From an uncultured Pelagibacteraceae bacterium (GTDB lineage: Bacteria; Pseudomonadota; Alphaproteobacteria; Pelagibacterales; Pelagibacteraceae), in NCBI GenBank assembly GCA_902577075.1, contig CACGXV010000001.1, forward strand, positions 1 through 64,000: a stretch of 64,000 nucleotides of DNA, read 5' to 3'. A model generated the notes under the pieces. It made no database searches, had not been told where the DNA came from, and was given only the letters and a program-made list of their open reading frames with translations. This document shows, one piece after another, positions 33,972-43,329 of the stretch; positions within the stretch are counted from its first letter, which is position 1, and each line of letters starts with the position of its first letter. The position numbers and the translations under genes were made by a program.

Positions 33972-34787
33972 ATGAGCGAAAATTTAGATGATTCAGGCTT
34001 AAAATCAATAGCCAGTGAATATGACTTATTTTTCATTGATATATGGGGAGTACTTCATAACGGAATAAAACTCTATGAGAATGCAGTTAGAGTTCTTGAA
34101 GAATTGTCAAAAAATAAAAAAAAATTTATATTACTTACTAACGCTCCAAGGCCTAATCTTACTGTAATTAATACATTGAAAAATATGGGACTAAAAAATT
34201 TTTCTGAAACTGTTTTTACATCAGGAGAAGCATCTCTAAGATATATTTTAGAAAAATTTAATAATAAAAAATTTTTTCATTTAGGACCTCCTAGAGATTT
34301 TGATTTATTTAAAAAATTTGAAGATAAAAAAGTTACAGACATAGATGATTCGGATTATATATTGTGTTCAGGTCTTTTTGAGGAATATGAGAATGATTTA
34401 GATTATTATAAAAAATTTTTATCAAAACATATATCAAAAAAAATGATATGCACTAACCCTGATCTAATAGTTGATAGGGGAAATAAAAGAGAATACTGTG
34501 CTGGTTCTATAGCCAAATCATTTGAAGAAATTTATGGAGAAGTAATATATTTTGGAAAACCCCATCCACCTATTTATGAACTTGCTGCAAATGTAAAAGA
34601 CAAAAAAGTATTATGTATTGGTGATAATTTAAATACAGATATAAAAGGAGCAGTCATTCAAAATTTTGATTCATTATTAATTACTGGTGGTATACATAGA
34701 CAAGAAATTTTAAAATCTTCAATTGTAAATGTACTTAAAAACTATGATGCAAAAATTAATTATTTCCAGAAAGAATTAAAATGGTAA
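33972..34787 (+). CDS. HAD-superfamily hydrolase, TIGR01459 type
   Basis: This 271-residue HAD-IIA phosphatase of a mainly alphaproteobacterial subfamily has no firm substrate. HAD motif I is FFIDIWGVLHNG (about residues 20-31), with the usual D-x-D changed to D-I-W-G, as in the TIGR01459 group. Motif II is LLTNAPRP, and motifs III/IV are the lysine of YFGKPHPPIYE and the acidic CIGDNLNTDIKGA. The cap lies between motifs II and III (type C2). It begins a tight plus-strand run: it overlaps ribF by seven bases, and ribF-ileS-lspA follow. It is divergent from groES across 120 bases. Confidence 0.83.
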   Translation: MSENLDDSGLKSIASEYDLFFIDIWGVLHNGIKLYENAVRVLEELSKNKKKFILLTNAPRPNLTVINTLKNMGLKNFSETVFTSGEASLRYILEKFNNKKFFHLGPPRDFDLFKKFEDKKVTDIDDSDYILCSGLFEEYENDLDYYKKFLSKHISKKMICTNPDLIVDRGNKREYCAGSIAKSFEEIYGEVIYFGKPHPPIYELAANVKDKKVLCIGDNLNTDIKGAVIQNFDSLLITGGIHRQEILKSSIVNVLKNYDAKINYFQKELKW

Positions 34788-35713
34788 AGCAAATTAAGAT
34801 TTTTAATAATTTTACTATTCCGAAGAAGTTTAAAAAATCTATTATCTTGATTGGAAACTTTGATGGTTTGCATTCAGGACATCAAAAGTTATTTAAATTA
34901 GCAAAAAAATATAAAACTAAATATAAATTGAAAATAGGAGTCGTCACTTTTGATCCAATTCCTAAAATGTTTTTTAATAGTAAAATAAAAAATTATAGAA
35001 TATCAAATTTTAATCAAAAAGTCGTTTGTTTAAAAAAATTTGGAGTTGATTTTATAATTAATAAAATTTTTGATAAAAAATTTTCAAAAATTACATGCAT
35101 GGAATTTATTAAAGATATTTTATCAAAAAAATTAAGCTCTAAATTTATATTTGTAAGTAATAACTTTAGATTTGGCAACAACAGAGAGGGTGATGTTATA
35201 TTACTTAAAAAATACGAAAATATTTTTGGTTATAATCTAGTAAAACCAAATCCTTTAATAAAAAATAAAAAAATTATTTCATCAACTATAATTAGAAAGT
35301 TGCTTGAAGAAGGAAATCTAGCAAAAGCAAATAATTTTCTAAAAAGAAATTGGGAGATTGAGGGTACTGTTCAAAAAGGTAGAATGATGGGAAAAAAAAT
35401 TGGTTTTCCAACCTGTAATATAGATATTGAAAACTATGTTATAGCAAAACCAGGAGTTTATGCAGTAAGAGTTAGAATTAAAAATAAAAAAAAAGTATTT
35501 AAAGGTATTGCAAATTTGGGCTTTAGGCCAACTTTTAATCAAAAAAAAATACTTTTAGAGGTAAACATTTTTAATTTTTCAGGAAACCTCTATAATAAAA
35601 ATTTGTCTGTAGAATTTATAAAATTTATTAGAGGAGAGAGAAAATTTAAAGGTATCAGTGAGTTAAAAAAACAAATTAGAAGGGATATCTTGAAAGCTAA
35701 AAAAAATTTATGA
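34781..35713 (+). CDS. ribF: Bifunctional riboflavin kinase / FAD synthetase
   Basis: This enzyme makes FMN from riboflavin and FAD from FMN. The 310-residue protein has an N-terminal nucleotidyltransferase domain with IGNFDGLHSGHQ (about residues 26-37), TFDPIPKMFF and FVSNNFRFGNNREG. The C-terminal flavokinase domain starts WEIEGTVQKGRMMGKKIGFPTCNI (about residues 190-213) and has VYAVRVRI, NLGFRPTF and VEFIKFIRGERKF. Both domains look complete and length is typical. It overlaps the HAD gene upstream by seven bases and ileS downstream by ATGA, so it is translationally coupled on both sides. Confidence 0.93.
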   Translation: MVKQIKIFNNFTIPKKFKKSIILIGNFDGLHSGHQKLFKLAKKYKTKYKLKIGVVTFDPIPKMFFNSKIKNYRISNFNQKVVCLKKFGVDFIINKIFDKKFSKITCMEFIKDILSKKLSSKFIFVSNNFRFGNNREGDVILLKKYENIFGYNLVKPNPLIKNKKIISSTIIRKLLEEGNLAKANNFLKRNWEIEGTVQKGRMMGKKIGFPTCNIDIENYVIAKPGVYAVRVRIKNKKKVFKGIANLGFRPTFNQKKILLEVNIFNFSGNLYNKNLSVEFIKFIRGERKFKGISELKKQIRRDILKAKKNL

Positions 35714-38451
35714 GCAAAGAGCATTTAAATTTACCTAAAACTGCTTTTTCTATGAAGGCAAATCTACCCAATAAAGAGCCTGAATATTTAAAATTTTGGG
35801 AAAAGATAAATTTATATAAAAAACTAAGATCACAAAGCAAAGGTAAGGAAAAATTTATATTACATGATGGCCCACCATATGCAAATGGAAACATTCATAT
35901 GGGTACAGCTTTAAATAAAATCTTGAAAGATATAATAACTAAGTTCCACCAAATGGATGGTAAGGACTCGGTATATGTTCCAGGATGGGATTGTCATGGT
36001 TTGCCAATTGAATGGAAAATTGAGGAACAATATAAAAAAAATAAAAAAAATAAAAATGATGTTCCAATAATAGAGTTTAGAAAAGAATGTAGAGATTTTG
36101 CAAGTAAATGGATTGAAATCCATAAAGATCAGTTTAAAAGACTTGGAGTTATTGGAGACTGGGAAAACTATTACTCTACAATGAGTTTTGATGCTGAAGC
36201 TCAAATTGTAAGAGAGCTTGGCAAATTTTTAAAAGAGGGAAGTTTATTCAAAGGATACAAACCTGTTTTATGGTCAACTGTTGAAAAAACTGCTCTAGCA
36301 GATGCAGAAGTTGAATATCAAGATCATGTATCGGATACAATATATACTGCTTTTATTGTTAAAAGTTCTAATATAAAAGAAATTATTGGATCAAATATTA
36401 TAATTTGGACGACAACACCATGGACTATACCTGCAAATAAGGCTTTAGCCTATAATCAAAGTTTAGATTATGTTTTATGTGAGATAAACAACAAAGATAA
36501 ATTGTTAAATCAAAAAATAGTAATCGCTAAAGAGCTTTTGGAGTCCGTTTCAAAAGATACAGAATGCAAAATAAATATACTTTATGAATTTAAAGGAAAA
36601 GAATTTGACGGAACTATTTGTGGTCATCCATTTCATAAAATTGGATATGATTATGATGTTCCAATGCTTGAGGCAAGATTTGTTACAACCGAACAGGGAA
36701 CAGGTATTGTTCATTGTGCACCTAGTCATGGACCTGATGATTTTAATTTGTGTATTAACAACGGGATTAAGGCAGTTGAAACAGTTGATGATGACGGTAA
36801 ATACACAAAACATATACCAATATTTGAAGGGACACATATTTTTAAAGCTAATACGATTGTAATAGAAAAGCTTAAGGAAACAAAAACCCTCTTATCTAAT
36901 GGAAAACTTACTCATTCCTATCCACATTCTTGGAGATCCAAAGCTCCATTAGTACATAGAGCAACACCCCAATGGTTTATTTCAATGGAAAGTCACAAAC
37001 TAAGAGATAAAGCTCTAAAAGCTATAGAGGATACAACTTTTTATCCCGCCAAAGGTAAAGAAAGAATCAAGTCAATGATTGAGACAAGGCCAGATTGGTG
37101 TGTGTCTAGACAGAGAGTGTGGGGTGTTCCTCTTCCAATATTTATCTCAAAAAAAGATGGAGAAATTTTGATAGATGATGATGTCTTTGAAAATATTGCA
37201 ACAATTTATGAAAAAGAGGGTTCTGATTGTTGGTTTGAAGAAAATTTTCAGAGACTTCTTGGAGATAAATATAAAGCAGAGGATTTTACTAAATCATCAG
37301 ACATAGTAGAAGTGTGGTTTGATAGTGGCTCAACACATTCTTTTGTGTTAGAAAAAAGAGAAGACTTAAAATGGCCTGCATCAATGTATCTGGAGGGCTC
37401 AGACCAACATAGGGGATGGTTTCATTCTTCGTTGTTAGAGTCATGTGGCACTAGAGGTAGAGCACCTTTTGAAAGTATCTTATCACATGGGTTTGTTGTT
37501 GATGGAAAAGGTCTAAAAATGTCTAAATCGACAGGAAATGTAATAGCTCCGGAAGATATTTTAAAAAAATATGGTGCTGATATTCTCAGAATTTGGGTTG
37601 CATCATCAAATTATGCTGAAGATTTAAGAATAGATTATTCAATTTTAGATCAGCATTCCGAGTCATACAGAAAAATAAGAAACACTTTCAGATACCTTTT
37701 AGGAAACATGCTCGATGATTATTCAAAAATAGATTTTGAAACTATTGACTTAAATAATTTGCCTGAACTTGAAAAATATATGCTCCATAGATTGTATATG
37801 ATTAATATAAGTTTTAATGAATATTTTAAGTCTTATAATTTTCACAATCTGTATAAAGAATTACTTAATTTCTGTACTGTAGAATTGTCAGCGTTTTATT
37901 TTGATATAAGAAAAGATCTTCTTTACTGTGATCCAAAAGAATCAAAAAAACGATCAGATTGTATTTTAATACTTAAAGTAATTTTAGAGTGTTTATTAAA
38001 ATGGTTTGCACCAATATTGTCATTTACAACTGAGGAAATTTATCATTTAATATCCAAAGAAGACAAAGAGGTAAGCATTCATTTACAAGAATTTGCTAAA
38101 ATCCCAGATCATTGGAAAAATGAGGAATTAAATAATAAATGGCAAAAGATTAAACAAATAAGAGATGAAGCAAACATTAGTATAGAGAGTAAAAGAGCAG
38201 AAAAAATCATAGGTTCAAGTTTAGAGGCTAATATTCAGATAAAAATTAAAGACAAAGATATGTTTAGTGTAGCTCAAAACCAAGATTTTTCAGAAATTTG
38301 CATAACATCTTCTGCTGAAATTTTGAAAGACGATAAACTAGAAAAAGAAATTGAGGTAATTAGTTCAAAAGCTATTGGATATAAGTGTCCAGTTTGTTGG
38401 AAAATCAGCAAGAAAGTATGTGAGAAACATGGACATTTAACTGTTCAATGA
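35710..38451 (+). CDS. ileS: Isoleucyl-tRNA synthetase
   Basis: This class I aminoacyl-tRNA synthetase (913 residues) charges tRNA-Ile, with editing of valine. The HIGH-type motif is in HDGPPYANGNIHMGTALNK (about residues 54-72), the CP1 editing domain contains WTTTPWTIPANKALAYN, and the KMSKS motif is GLKMSKSTGNV (about residue 601). The C-terminal zinc-finger CPVCWKISKKVCEKHGH (about residues 893-909) is of the bacterial IleS1 type. Slightly shorter than E. coli IleS (938) but all domains are visible. It overlaps ribF and lspA by four bases each (ATGA), the common ribF-ileS-lspA operon. Confidence 0.97.
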   Translation: MSKEHLNLPKTAFSMKANLPNKEPEYLKFWEKINLYKKLRSQSKGKEKFILHDGPPYANGNIHMGTALNKILKDIITKFHQMDGKDSVYVPGWDCHGLPIEWKIEEQYKKNKKNKNDVPIIEFRKECRDFASKWIEIHKDQFKRLGVIGDWENYYSTMSFDAEAQIVRELGKFLKEGSLFKGYKPVLWSTVEKTALADAEVEYQDHVSDTIYTAFIVKSSNIKEIIGSNIIIWTTTPWTIPANKALAYNQSLDYVLCEINNKDKLLNQKIVIAKELLESVSKDTECKINILYEFKGKEFDGTICGHPFHKIGYDYDVPMLEARFVTTEQGTGIVHCAPSHGPDDFNLCINNGIKAVETVDDDGKYTKHIPIFEGTHIFKANTIVIEKLKETKTLLSNGKLTHSYPHSWRSKAPLVHRATPQWFISMESHKLRDKALKAIEDTTFYPAKGKERIKSMIETRPDWCVSRQRVWGVPLPIFISKKDGEILIDDDVFENIATIYEKEGSDCWFEENFQRLLGDKYKAEDFTKSSDIVEVWFDSGSTHSFVLEKREDLKWPASMYLEGSDQHRGWFHSSLLESCGTRGRAPFESILSHGFVVDGKGLKMSKSTGNVIAPEDILKKYGADILRIWVASSNYAEDLRIDYSILDQHSESYRKIRNTFRYLLGNMLDDYSKIDFETIDLNNLPELEKYMLHRLYMINISFNEYFKSYNFHNLYKELLNFCTVELSAFYFDIRKDLLYCDPKESKKRSDCILILKVILECLLKWFAPILSFTTEEIYHLISKEDKEVSIHLQEFAKIPDHWKNEELNNKWQKIKQIRDEANISIESKRAEKIIGSSLEANIQIKIKDKDMFSVAQNQDFSEICITSSAEILKDDKLEKEIEVISSKAIGYKCPVCWKISKKVCEKHGHLTVQ

Positions 38452-38939
38452 AAAATGAAAATATTAAAAAAATAGTAATTAGCACTTCGATTTTATTATT
38501 AATTTTTTTATTAGATAGAATATCTAAAATTTTAATCCTTAATATATTAGAGGACACTGGCAAAGTAGACATTTATATAAACTCATTTTTAAATTTTTAT
38601 CTTATTTGGAACAAAGGAATTGGATTTGGAATGCTATCTTCAGATCAAATATTTTTTTACAATATCGTGACTGCTTTTATTGTTTTAATTAATTTTATAA
38701 TCTTTTACTTATTATTCAAAGAAAAAGGCATCAAGTATTATTTTTTATTAATGATCCTTGGAGGTTCGCTTGGAAACCTATTTGATAGAATGTATTTCAG
38801 AGCAGTGCCAGACTTTATAGACCTGAATTATAATGGATATCATTGGTTTATTTTTAATGTAGCTGATATATTTATTTCTATTGGTATTATTTTGCTTATT
38901 TTGATTGAATTAATAAGTTATAAAAAAGTAAATGAATAA
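38448..38939 (+). CDS. lspA: Lipoprotein signal peptidase II
   Basis: This 163-residue aspartyl protease in the inner membrane removes signal peptides from diacylated prolipoproteins. Four hydrophobic helices are visible. The catalytic aspartates are in GNLFDRMYF (about residue 109) and FIFNVADIFISIG (about residue 138), and the conserved NKGIGFGML lies after the first helix. The window encodes several lipoproteins it could process. The start overlaps the ileS stop (ATGA) and the stop overlaps the DUF3035 lipoprotein start by eight bases. Confidence 0.95.
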   Translation: MKNENIKKIVISTSILLLIFLLDRISKILILNILEDTGKVDIYINSFLNFYLIWNKGIGFGMLSSDQIFFYNIVTAFIVLINFIIFYLLFKEKGIKYYFLLMILGGSLGNLFDRMYFRAVPDFIDLNYNGYHWFIFNVADIFISIGIILLILIELISYKKVNE

Positions 38940-39255
38940 ATTTATTAAAATAAATAAATTGTTATTCTTACTTCTTTTTCTATATTCTTGTGGGTTAGGA
39001 GAGGCGTTACAAGGAAAAAAAAGATCCGATCAAGGAGATGAATTTTTAATAGATAAAAAAAATCCCTTAACAATGCCACCAGACTATGAAAAATTACCAA
39101 AACCTGGAGAGGCAAGTGTAAAATCAACTAAAGATGTTGAAAGTGAACAATCTAACATAAAAAAATTGCTTAAAAATAGTGGGGATGGCAAAATTTCCCC
39201 CTCAAATGAAAAATCTACAACTATTGAGAACTCAATTTTAAAAAAAATTAAATAA
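38932..39255 (+). CDS. DUF3035 lipoprotein
   Basis: This 107-residue lipoprotein has a hydrophobic start and lipobox LYSCG with the cysteine at about residue 20. The mature chain has KKNPLTMPPDYEKLPKPGE (about residues 42-60), the DUF3035 signature of a proline-rich extended segment. The rest is polar and probably disordered. The family is alphaproteobacterial and is typically found right after lspA, as here; its function is not known. It overlaps lspA by eight bases. The reading frame ends two to five bases before the pgi start. Confidence 0.85.
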   Translation: MNKFIKINKLLFLLLFLYSCGLGEALQGKKRSDQGDEFLIDKKNPLTMPPDYEKLPKPGEASVKSTKDVESEQSNIKKLLKNSGDGKISPSNEKSTTIENSILKKIK

Positions 39256-39259
39256 ATTG

Positions 39260-40429
39260 ATGTTCTCAAAAAATATAATATTTAAAAATTTCAAACAAAA
39301 AAAAAATATAAAATTCAAAAAAAAAATAAATAATATTTTAAAAAAAGAAATAGTCAAAAGCTCTTCATTATTAAACTCTTTTAGCCAAAATTATGAATAT
39401 AGTTTTAATAATATAAAAATTAACAAATTTAAAAAATATAGTTTTATAAATTTAATTGGGATGGGTGGGTCTATTTTAGGTACCGAGGCGATATATGACT
39501 TTCTTAAATTTAAAATTAAAAAAAAAATTAAATTTTATAACAATCTAAATAACAAAATGGAATTAAAATCAAAGAATAAAGTTTTAAATTTAGTAGTCTC
39601 TAAATCCGGGAATACTCTTGAAACTATATCAAATTTTAATTTAATACTTAATTCTCAAAGAAAGAATAAAAATATTATTATAACTGAAAATAAATTAAGC
39701 TTTCTTAATAAACTAGCAAAAAAATTAAAGGCGGAGATTATTGAACATAAAAATTATATAGGGGGTAGATACTCTGTTTTATCTGAAGTAGGAATGTTGC
39801 CAGCTCAATTGTTAGGACTCAACGAAAAAAAATTTAAAAGAATAAATCATTTAATAGAGAATAAAAACTTTCTAAACCAATTGATTTACAACGTTAATTT
39901 CATTTTTAGTTGTATATCAAATGGCAAAAAAAATTCAGTAATTTTAAACTATGATGAAAGTTCTGAAAATTTATTTAAATGGTATCAACAACTTACCGCT
40001 GAAAGTTTAGGAAAAAAAAATAAAGGAATTTTTCCAATAATCTCATCTATGCCAAAAGATAACCATAGTTTACTTCAATTATATTTAGATGGGCCTAAAA
40101 ATAATTTTTTTACATTTTTTGGAATAAGAAATGATAAATCTATTAGATTATCGAATAAAAATTTGTTTGATAAATTTAGCATTTTAAAAAATAAAGACTT
40201 AAATCAAATCATTCAAGCTCAAATGCAAGCTACTAAGACAGTATTTAGAAGAAAAAAAATTCCTTTCAGGAGTTTTGAAGTTCTGAAAAGAAATGAAGAA
40301 GCCTTAGGTGAACTTTTTTGTTTTTTTGTATTAGAAACAATTCTTTTAGGAAGATTAATGAAAGTAAATCCATATGATCAACCATCAGTTGAGTTAATAA
40401 AAACAGAAACGTCTAAAATACTTATTTAA
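39260..40429 (+). CDS. pgi: Glucose-6-phosphate isomerase, short form
   Basis: This aldose-ketose isomerase with SIS domains interconverts glucose 6-phosphate and fructose 6-phosphate. At 389 residues it is much shorter than E. coli Pgi (549), lacking the extended N- and C-terminal regions. The core is intact: LIGMGGSILGTEAIYDF (about residues 64-80), LVVSKSGNTLETISNF, GGRYSVLSEVGMLP, the AESLGKKNKGIFP and SMPKDNHSLLQLYLDGP blocks, and a C-terminal VNPYDQPSVELIK. I take the ATG at 39260; an in-frame TTG lies one codon earlier. The first 45 residues are very lysine-rich. The stop TTAA is shared with the convergent rsmD. Confidence 0.9.
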   Translation: MFSKNIIFKNFKQKKNIKFKKKINNILKKEIVKSSSLLNSFSQNYEYSFNNIKINKFKKYSFINLIGMGGSILGTEAIYDFLKFKIKKKIKFYNNLNNKMELKSKNKVLNLVVSKSGNTLETISNFNLILNSQRKNKNIIITENKLSFLNKLAKKLKAEIIEHKNYIGGRYSVLSEVGMLPAQLLGLNEKKFKRINHLIENKNFLNQLIYNVNFIFSCISNGKKNSVILNYDESSENLFKWYQQLTAESLGKKNKGIFPIISSMPKDNHSLLQLYLDGPKNNFFTFFGIRNDKSIRLSNKNLFDKFSILKNKDLNQIIQAQMQATKTVFRRKKIPFRSFEVLKRNEEALGELFCFFVLETILLGRLMKVNPYDQPSVELIKTETSKILI

Positions 40430-40989
40430 AACAAACTACAAAAAAATATTTTTGATAGCCCATAACTTTTTTGCTCTAATATATTTAGATATTCCGAAAT
40501 TTTATCATCTGATTTTTTGTTACGATGGATAATCAATAAAGAGTTTTTATCAGCAATTTTTATTTTTTTAATTTGATTTATTAATATTTTAATTTTTTTG
40601 TCTCTAAAAGGTGGATCCAAAAAAATTATATTAAATATTTCATTATTTAAATTTAAATTCTCTAAATTGTAAGCACTAACATTATTGATATTAGTCTTAT
40701 TTTCTAATTTAAGATTTAAAATATTTGTCTTTAATATTTTCAATGAATTAACATAATTTTCAAAAAAGGTTACACTTTCTGCTCCTCTAGATAAACATTC
40801 AATTCCAAATGATCCTGTTCCAGAAAATAAATCCAAGACTTTTGAATTTTTTATTTCTACAGAAACTTTAGGTGAATGATCTAAAATATTAAAAATTGAC
40901 TCTCTAACCAAATCTCTTAGAGGTCTTGTTGATTTATCTAAGGGGATTAATAATTTTTTACCCTTAAGATCTCCAGAAATAACTCTCAT
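40426..40989 (-). CDS. rsmD: 16S rRNA (guanine966-N2)-methyltransferase RsmD
   Basis: This 187-residue SAM-dependent methyltransferase modifies G966 of 16S rRNA. The N-terminus MRVISGDLKGKKLLIP is canonical. It continues RPLRDLVRESIFNIL, the SAM motif VLDLFSGTGSFGIECLSRGA (about residues 48-67) and the catalytic IIFLDPPFRD (about residue 123). Length fits the family (about 185). It overlaps purD by four bases (ATGA on the minus strand), so the two are coupled, and shares its stop with pgi. Confidence 0.93.
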   Translation of the reverse strand: MRVISGDLKGKKLLIPLDKSTRPLRDLVRESIFNILDHSPKVSVEIKNSKVLDLFSGTGSFGIECLSRGAESVTFFENYVNSLKILKTNILNLKLENKTNINNVSAYNLENLNLNNEIFNIIFLDPPFRDKKIKILINQIKKIKIADKNSLLIIHRNKKSDDKISEYLNILEQKSYGLSKIFFCSLF

Positions 40990-42248
40990 CTATCGATAAT
41001 TTTAAAACCTATATCTTTTCGATAGAAACCATTATTCCAATTTAAACTTTCTATACTTTTATTTACAATTTCTCTTGCCTTTTTTAAATCATCAGAAATA
41101 GTTACAAAATTAAGTACTCGCCCTCCAATTGAACAAACTTTTTTATTAATCATCTTTGTTCCTGCATGATAAACAATAGTATCAGTGTTAGTAATTTTAT
41201 CTAAGTTATCAATCTCTACATTTTTCTTATATGTTCCTGGATATCCATTAGAACACAATACAACACATATACTGTTTTTATTATCCCACTTTATTGATTG
41301 ACTATCTAAATTTTCATCACAACATGAAAGTATCAAATCTAAAAAATCAGATTTCAATAAGGGTAAAATAGTTTGACACTCTGGATCTCCCATTCTCACA
41401 TTATATTCAACCAGATATGGATTATTATTTTTGATCATTAGGCCAACGTAAAGAAATCCTTTATAAGTTTCACCCATTTCTTTGATTGCTGCAAAAGTTG
41501 GTTTTACAATATTCTCAATAATTTTTAAGTCTAATTCCTCATTAATAAGACCTGATGGTGAGTAAGCTCCCATACCCCCAGTATTTTTTCCTTTGTCACC
41601 TTCGCCAACTCTTTTATGGTCTTGTGCTGTATTAAATTTTTTAAATGTTTTACCATCTGATAATACAAAGTAACTCATCTCTTCTCCCTGCAAGAATTCT
41701 TCAATAAGAACTTGGGTAGCTGACCCAAATTTTCCTTTGAATATTTCATTAACAGCATTTTTGGCACTTTCAGTATTCCCACATATATAAACACCTTTAC
41801 CTGCTGCTAATCCATCTGCTTTTACGACAATAGGCATATTTACAGTTTCCAAATATTTGTGTGCATCTACAGAGTTTTCAAAAACTCCAAATTTAGCAGT
41901 GGGTATATTGTATTTTTCACATATTTTTTTTGTAAATATTTTGGAACCTTCGAGCTGTGAAGCATTTTTGTTAGGACCAAATACTTTTATTCCTTTATTT
42001 GAGAGAAAGTCAACAATGCCGTCGACAAGAGGTTGTTCTGGACCCACAATAACCAAATCTATTTTATATTCTTCTATAAACTTTGCTATGTCTTTAAAAT
42101 TGGAAATATCTAAATTTATATTTTCAGCAATATTCTCTGTTCCAGCATTTCCTGGAATACAAAATAATTTATTTACCTTTGGAGATTTTGATATTTTATC
42201 AACAATAGCATGTTCTCTACCACCACTTCCTAGAATTGCAATTTTCAT
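40986..42248 (-). CDS. purD: Phosphoribosylamine--glycine ligase
   Basis: This ATP-grasp enzyme carries out the second step of de novo purine synthesis, forming GAR. The 420-residue protein begins MKIAILGSGGREHAI, contains VIVGPEQPLVDGI, the ATP-grasp segments PIVVKADGLAAGKGVYIC (about residues 135-152) and VLIEEFLQGEEMSYFVLSDG, then GAYSPSG and the metal-binding YNVRMGDPECQ. All domains are present. It is divergent from the DUF2093 gene with a 26-base gap and runs into rsmD with a four-base overlap. Confidence 0.96.
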   Translation of the reverse strand: MKIAILGSGGREHAIVDKISKSPKVNKLFCIPGNAGTENIAENINLDISNFKDIAKFIEEYKIDLVIVGPEQPLVDGIVDFLSNKGIKVFGPNKNASQLEGSKIFTKKICEKYNIPTAKFGVFENSVDAHKYLETVNMPIVVKADGLAAGKGVYICGNTESAKNAVNEIFKGKFGSATQVLIEEFLQGEEMSYFVLSDGKTFKKFNTAQDHKRVGEGDKGKNTGGMGAYSPSGLINEELDLKIIENIVKPTFAAIKEMGETYKGFLYVGLMIKNNNPYLVEYNVRMGDPECQTILPLLKSDFLDLILSCCDENLDSQSIKWDNKNSICVVLCSNGYPGTYKKNVEIDNLDKITNTDTIVYHAGTKMINKKVCSIGGRVLNFVTISDDLKKAREIVNKSIESLNWNNGFYRKDIGFKIIDR

Positions 42249-42274
42249 ATATTTAAATATATATCCTATAAATT

Positions 42275-42466
42275 ATGAACAAGTTAGCAAAATTAAAATA
42301 TCTCTCTAACAATTTCGAAATTATTGAAGATGGAGACTATGTAATATGTGCAATATCAGGTAAGAAAATTCCTTTAGAAAATTTGAATTATTGGAATGTT
42401 GAGGAACAAGAAGCTTACTTTTCATATGTTGAAGCATCTAAAAAAAAAGAAAAAATAAACAGTTAA
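42275..42466 (+). CDS. DUF2093 small protein
   Basis: This 63-residue protein of an alphaproteobacterial family of unknown function has the conserved core AKLKYLSNNFEIIEDGDYVICAISGKKIPLE at residues about 4-34, split by a conserved cysteine, then LNYWNVEEQEAYFSYVEA. The pattern suggests a small beta fold, perhaps a degenerate zinc-ribbon with one cysteine left. In other alphaproteobacteria it sits beside lpxK, and here it is convergent with the lipid A operon, two bases from the lpxL stop, so the neighbourhood is conserved although orientation differs. Function unknown. Confidence 0.85.
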   Translation: MNKLAKLKYLSNNFEIIEDGDYVICAISGKKIPLENLNYWNVEEQEAYFSYVEASKKKEKINS

Positions 42467-42468
42467 AG

Positions 42469-43329
42469 TTACTTTTTCCATCTGTTATGTGTCCAAATCC
42501 ATTGTTCAGGGTTTTTTGTAATCATCTTTTCTAAAATTTTATTTAGATGTATAGAAATGTCTTCTTGAGATTTTTCTGAGTTTATTGCTATGGGCTGCGA
42601 CACATACATTTTAAAAAAGTGTTTTCTTCTCCTTTCAATGTATATTGGAACTACATCGCATTTATATTTTTTTATTATTTGTGCAGGTATAGTTGTTGTT
42701 GATGCCAAATGTCCGAAAAAATTTATTTTAATACCTTCTGTAACTCTTTGATCAATCATTAATGCAATTGAGCTACCTTCTTTGAGATTTGATAAAATTT
42801 GCCTTGTTCCCGATCTACCTTTTTTGATTTGATTTCTACAAATATAATTTTTTCTGATAAATTCCATTTTTTTATTCAAAAATGTATTATTTAAAGGTCT
42901 ATATATTGCCGCCAAATTAATACCCGATTTTTCAATTTGCATAGCCATTAATTCAAAATTACTGAAATGACCCGATATAAATACAACGGGATTATTATTC
43001 TTCTTTATTTGTTCTAAATTATTAAAACCGTCAATTTCAATAAATTTTGCTAGTTTATTATTTCTAAAATCTTTTAGAAAAGGATATTCTGATAAAATTC
43101 TACCATAATTTCCTAATACATTTTTTGCAAATTCGTCTTCACTTGAATTGATTGAGATTTTTGATTTTTGAAAATTTTGAATAATAGAATTTTTTTTTCT
43201 AAAAATGTTACCAAAAGTTTTACCAATATAAAATCCGAAGTTTGATCCTAATCTATAACCCAATAATTTACTTATGATAAAAAATAAACTTACTATTAAA
43301 AATTCAATGAAATATATTATTTTTTTCAT
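42469..43329 (-). CDS. lpxL: Lipid A late acyltransferase (LpxL/HtrB family)
   Basis: This 286-residue inner-membrane acyltransferase adds a secondary acyl chain to Kdo2-lipid A. An N-terminal hydrophobic anchor is followed by GSNFGFYIGK. The catalytic H-x4-E/D motif is in FISGHFSNFELMA (about residues 118-130), and AAIYRPLNN, GRSGTRQI and SIALMIDQRV follow in family order. The end NPEQWIWTHNRWKK is the family hallmark. It is the last gene of the lipid A cluster, overlapping lpxK by four bases, so it acts on the product of the upstream enzymes. Confidence 0.92.
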   Translation of the reverse strand: MKKIIYFIEFLIVSLFFIISKLLGYRLGSNFGFYIGKTFGNIFRKKNSIIQNFQKSKISINSSEDEFAKNVLGNYGRILSEYPFLKDFRNNKLAKFIEIDGFNNLEQIKKNNNPVVFISGHFSNFELMAMQIEKSGINLAAIYRPLNNTFLNKKMEFIRKNYICRNQIKKGRSGTRQILSNLKEGSSIALMIDQRVTEGIKINFFGHLASTTTIPAQIIKKYKCDVVPIYIERRRKHFFKMYVSQPIAINSEKSQEDISIHLNKILEKMITKNPEQWIWTHNRWKK

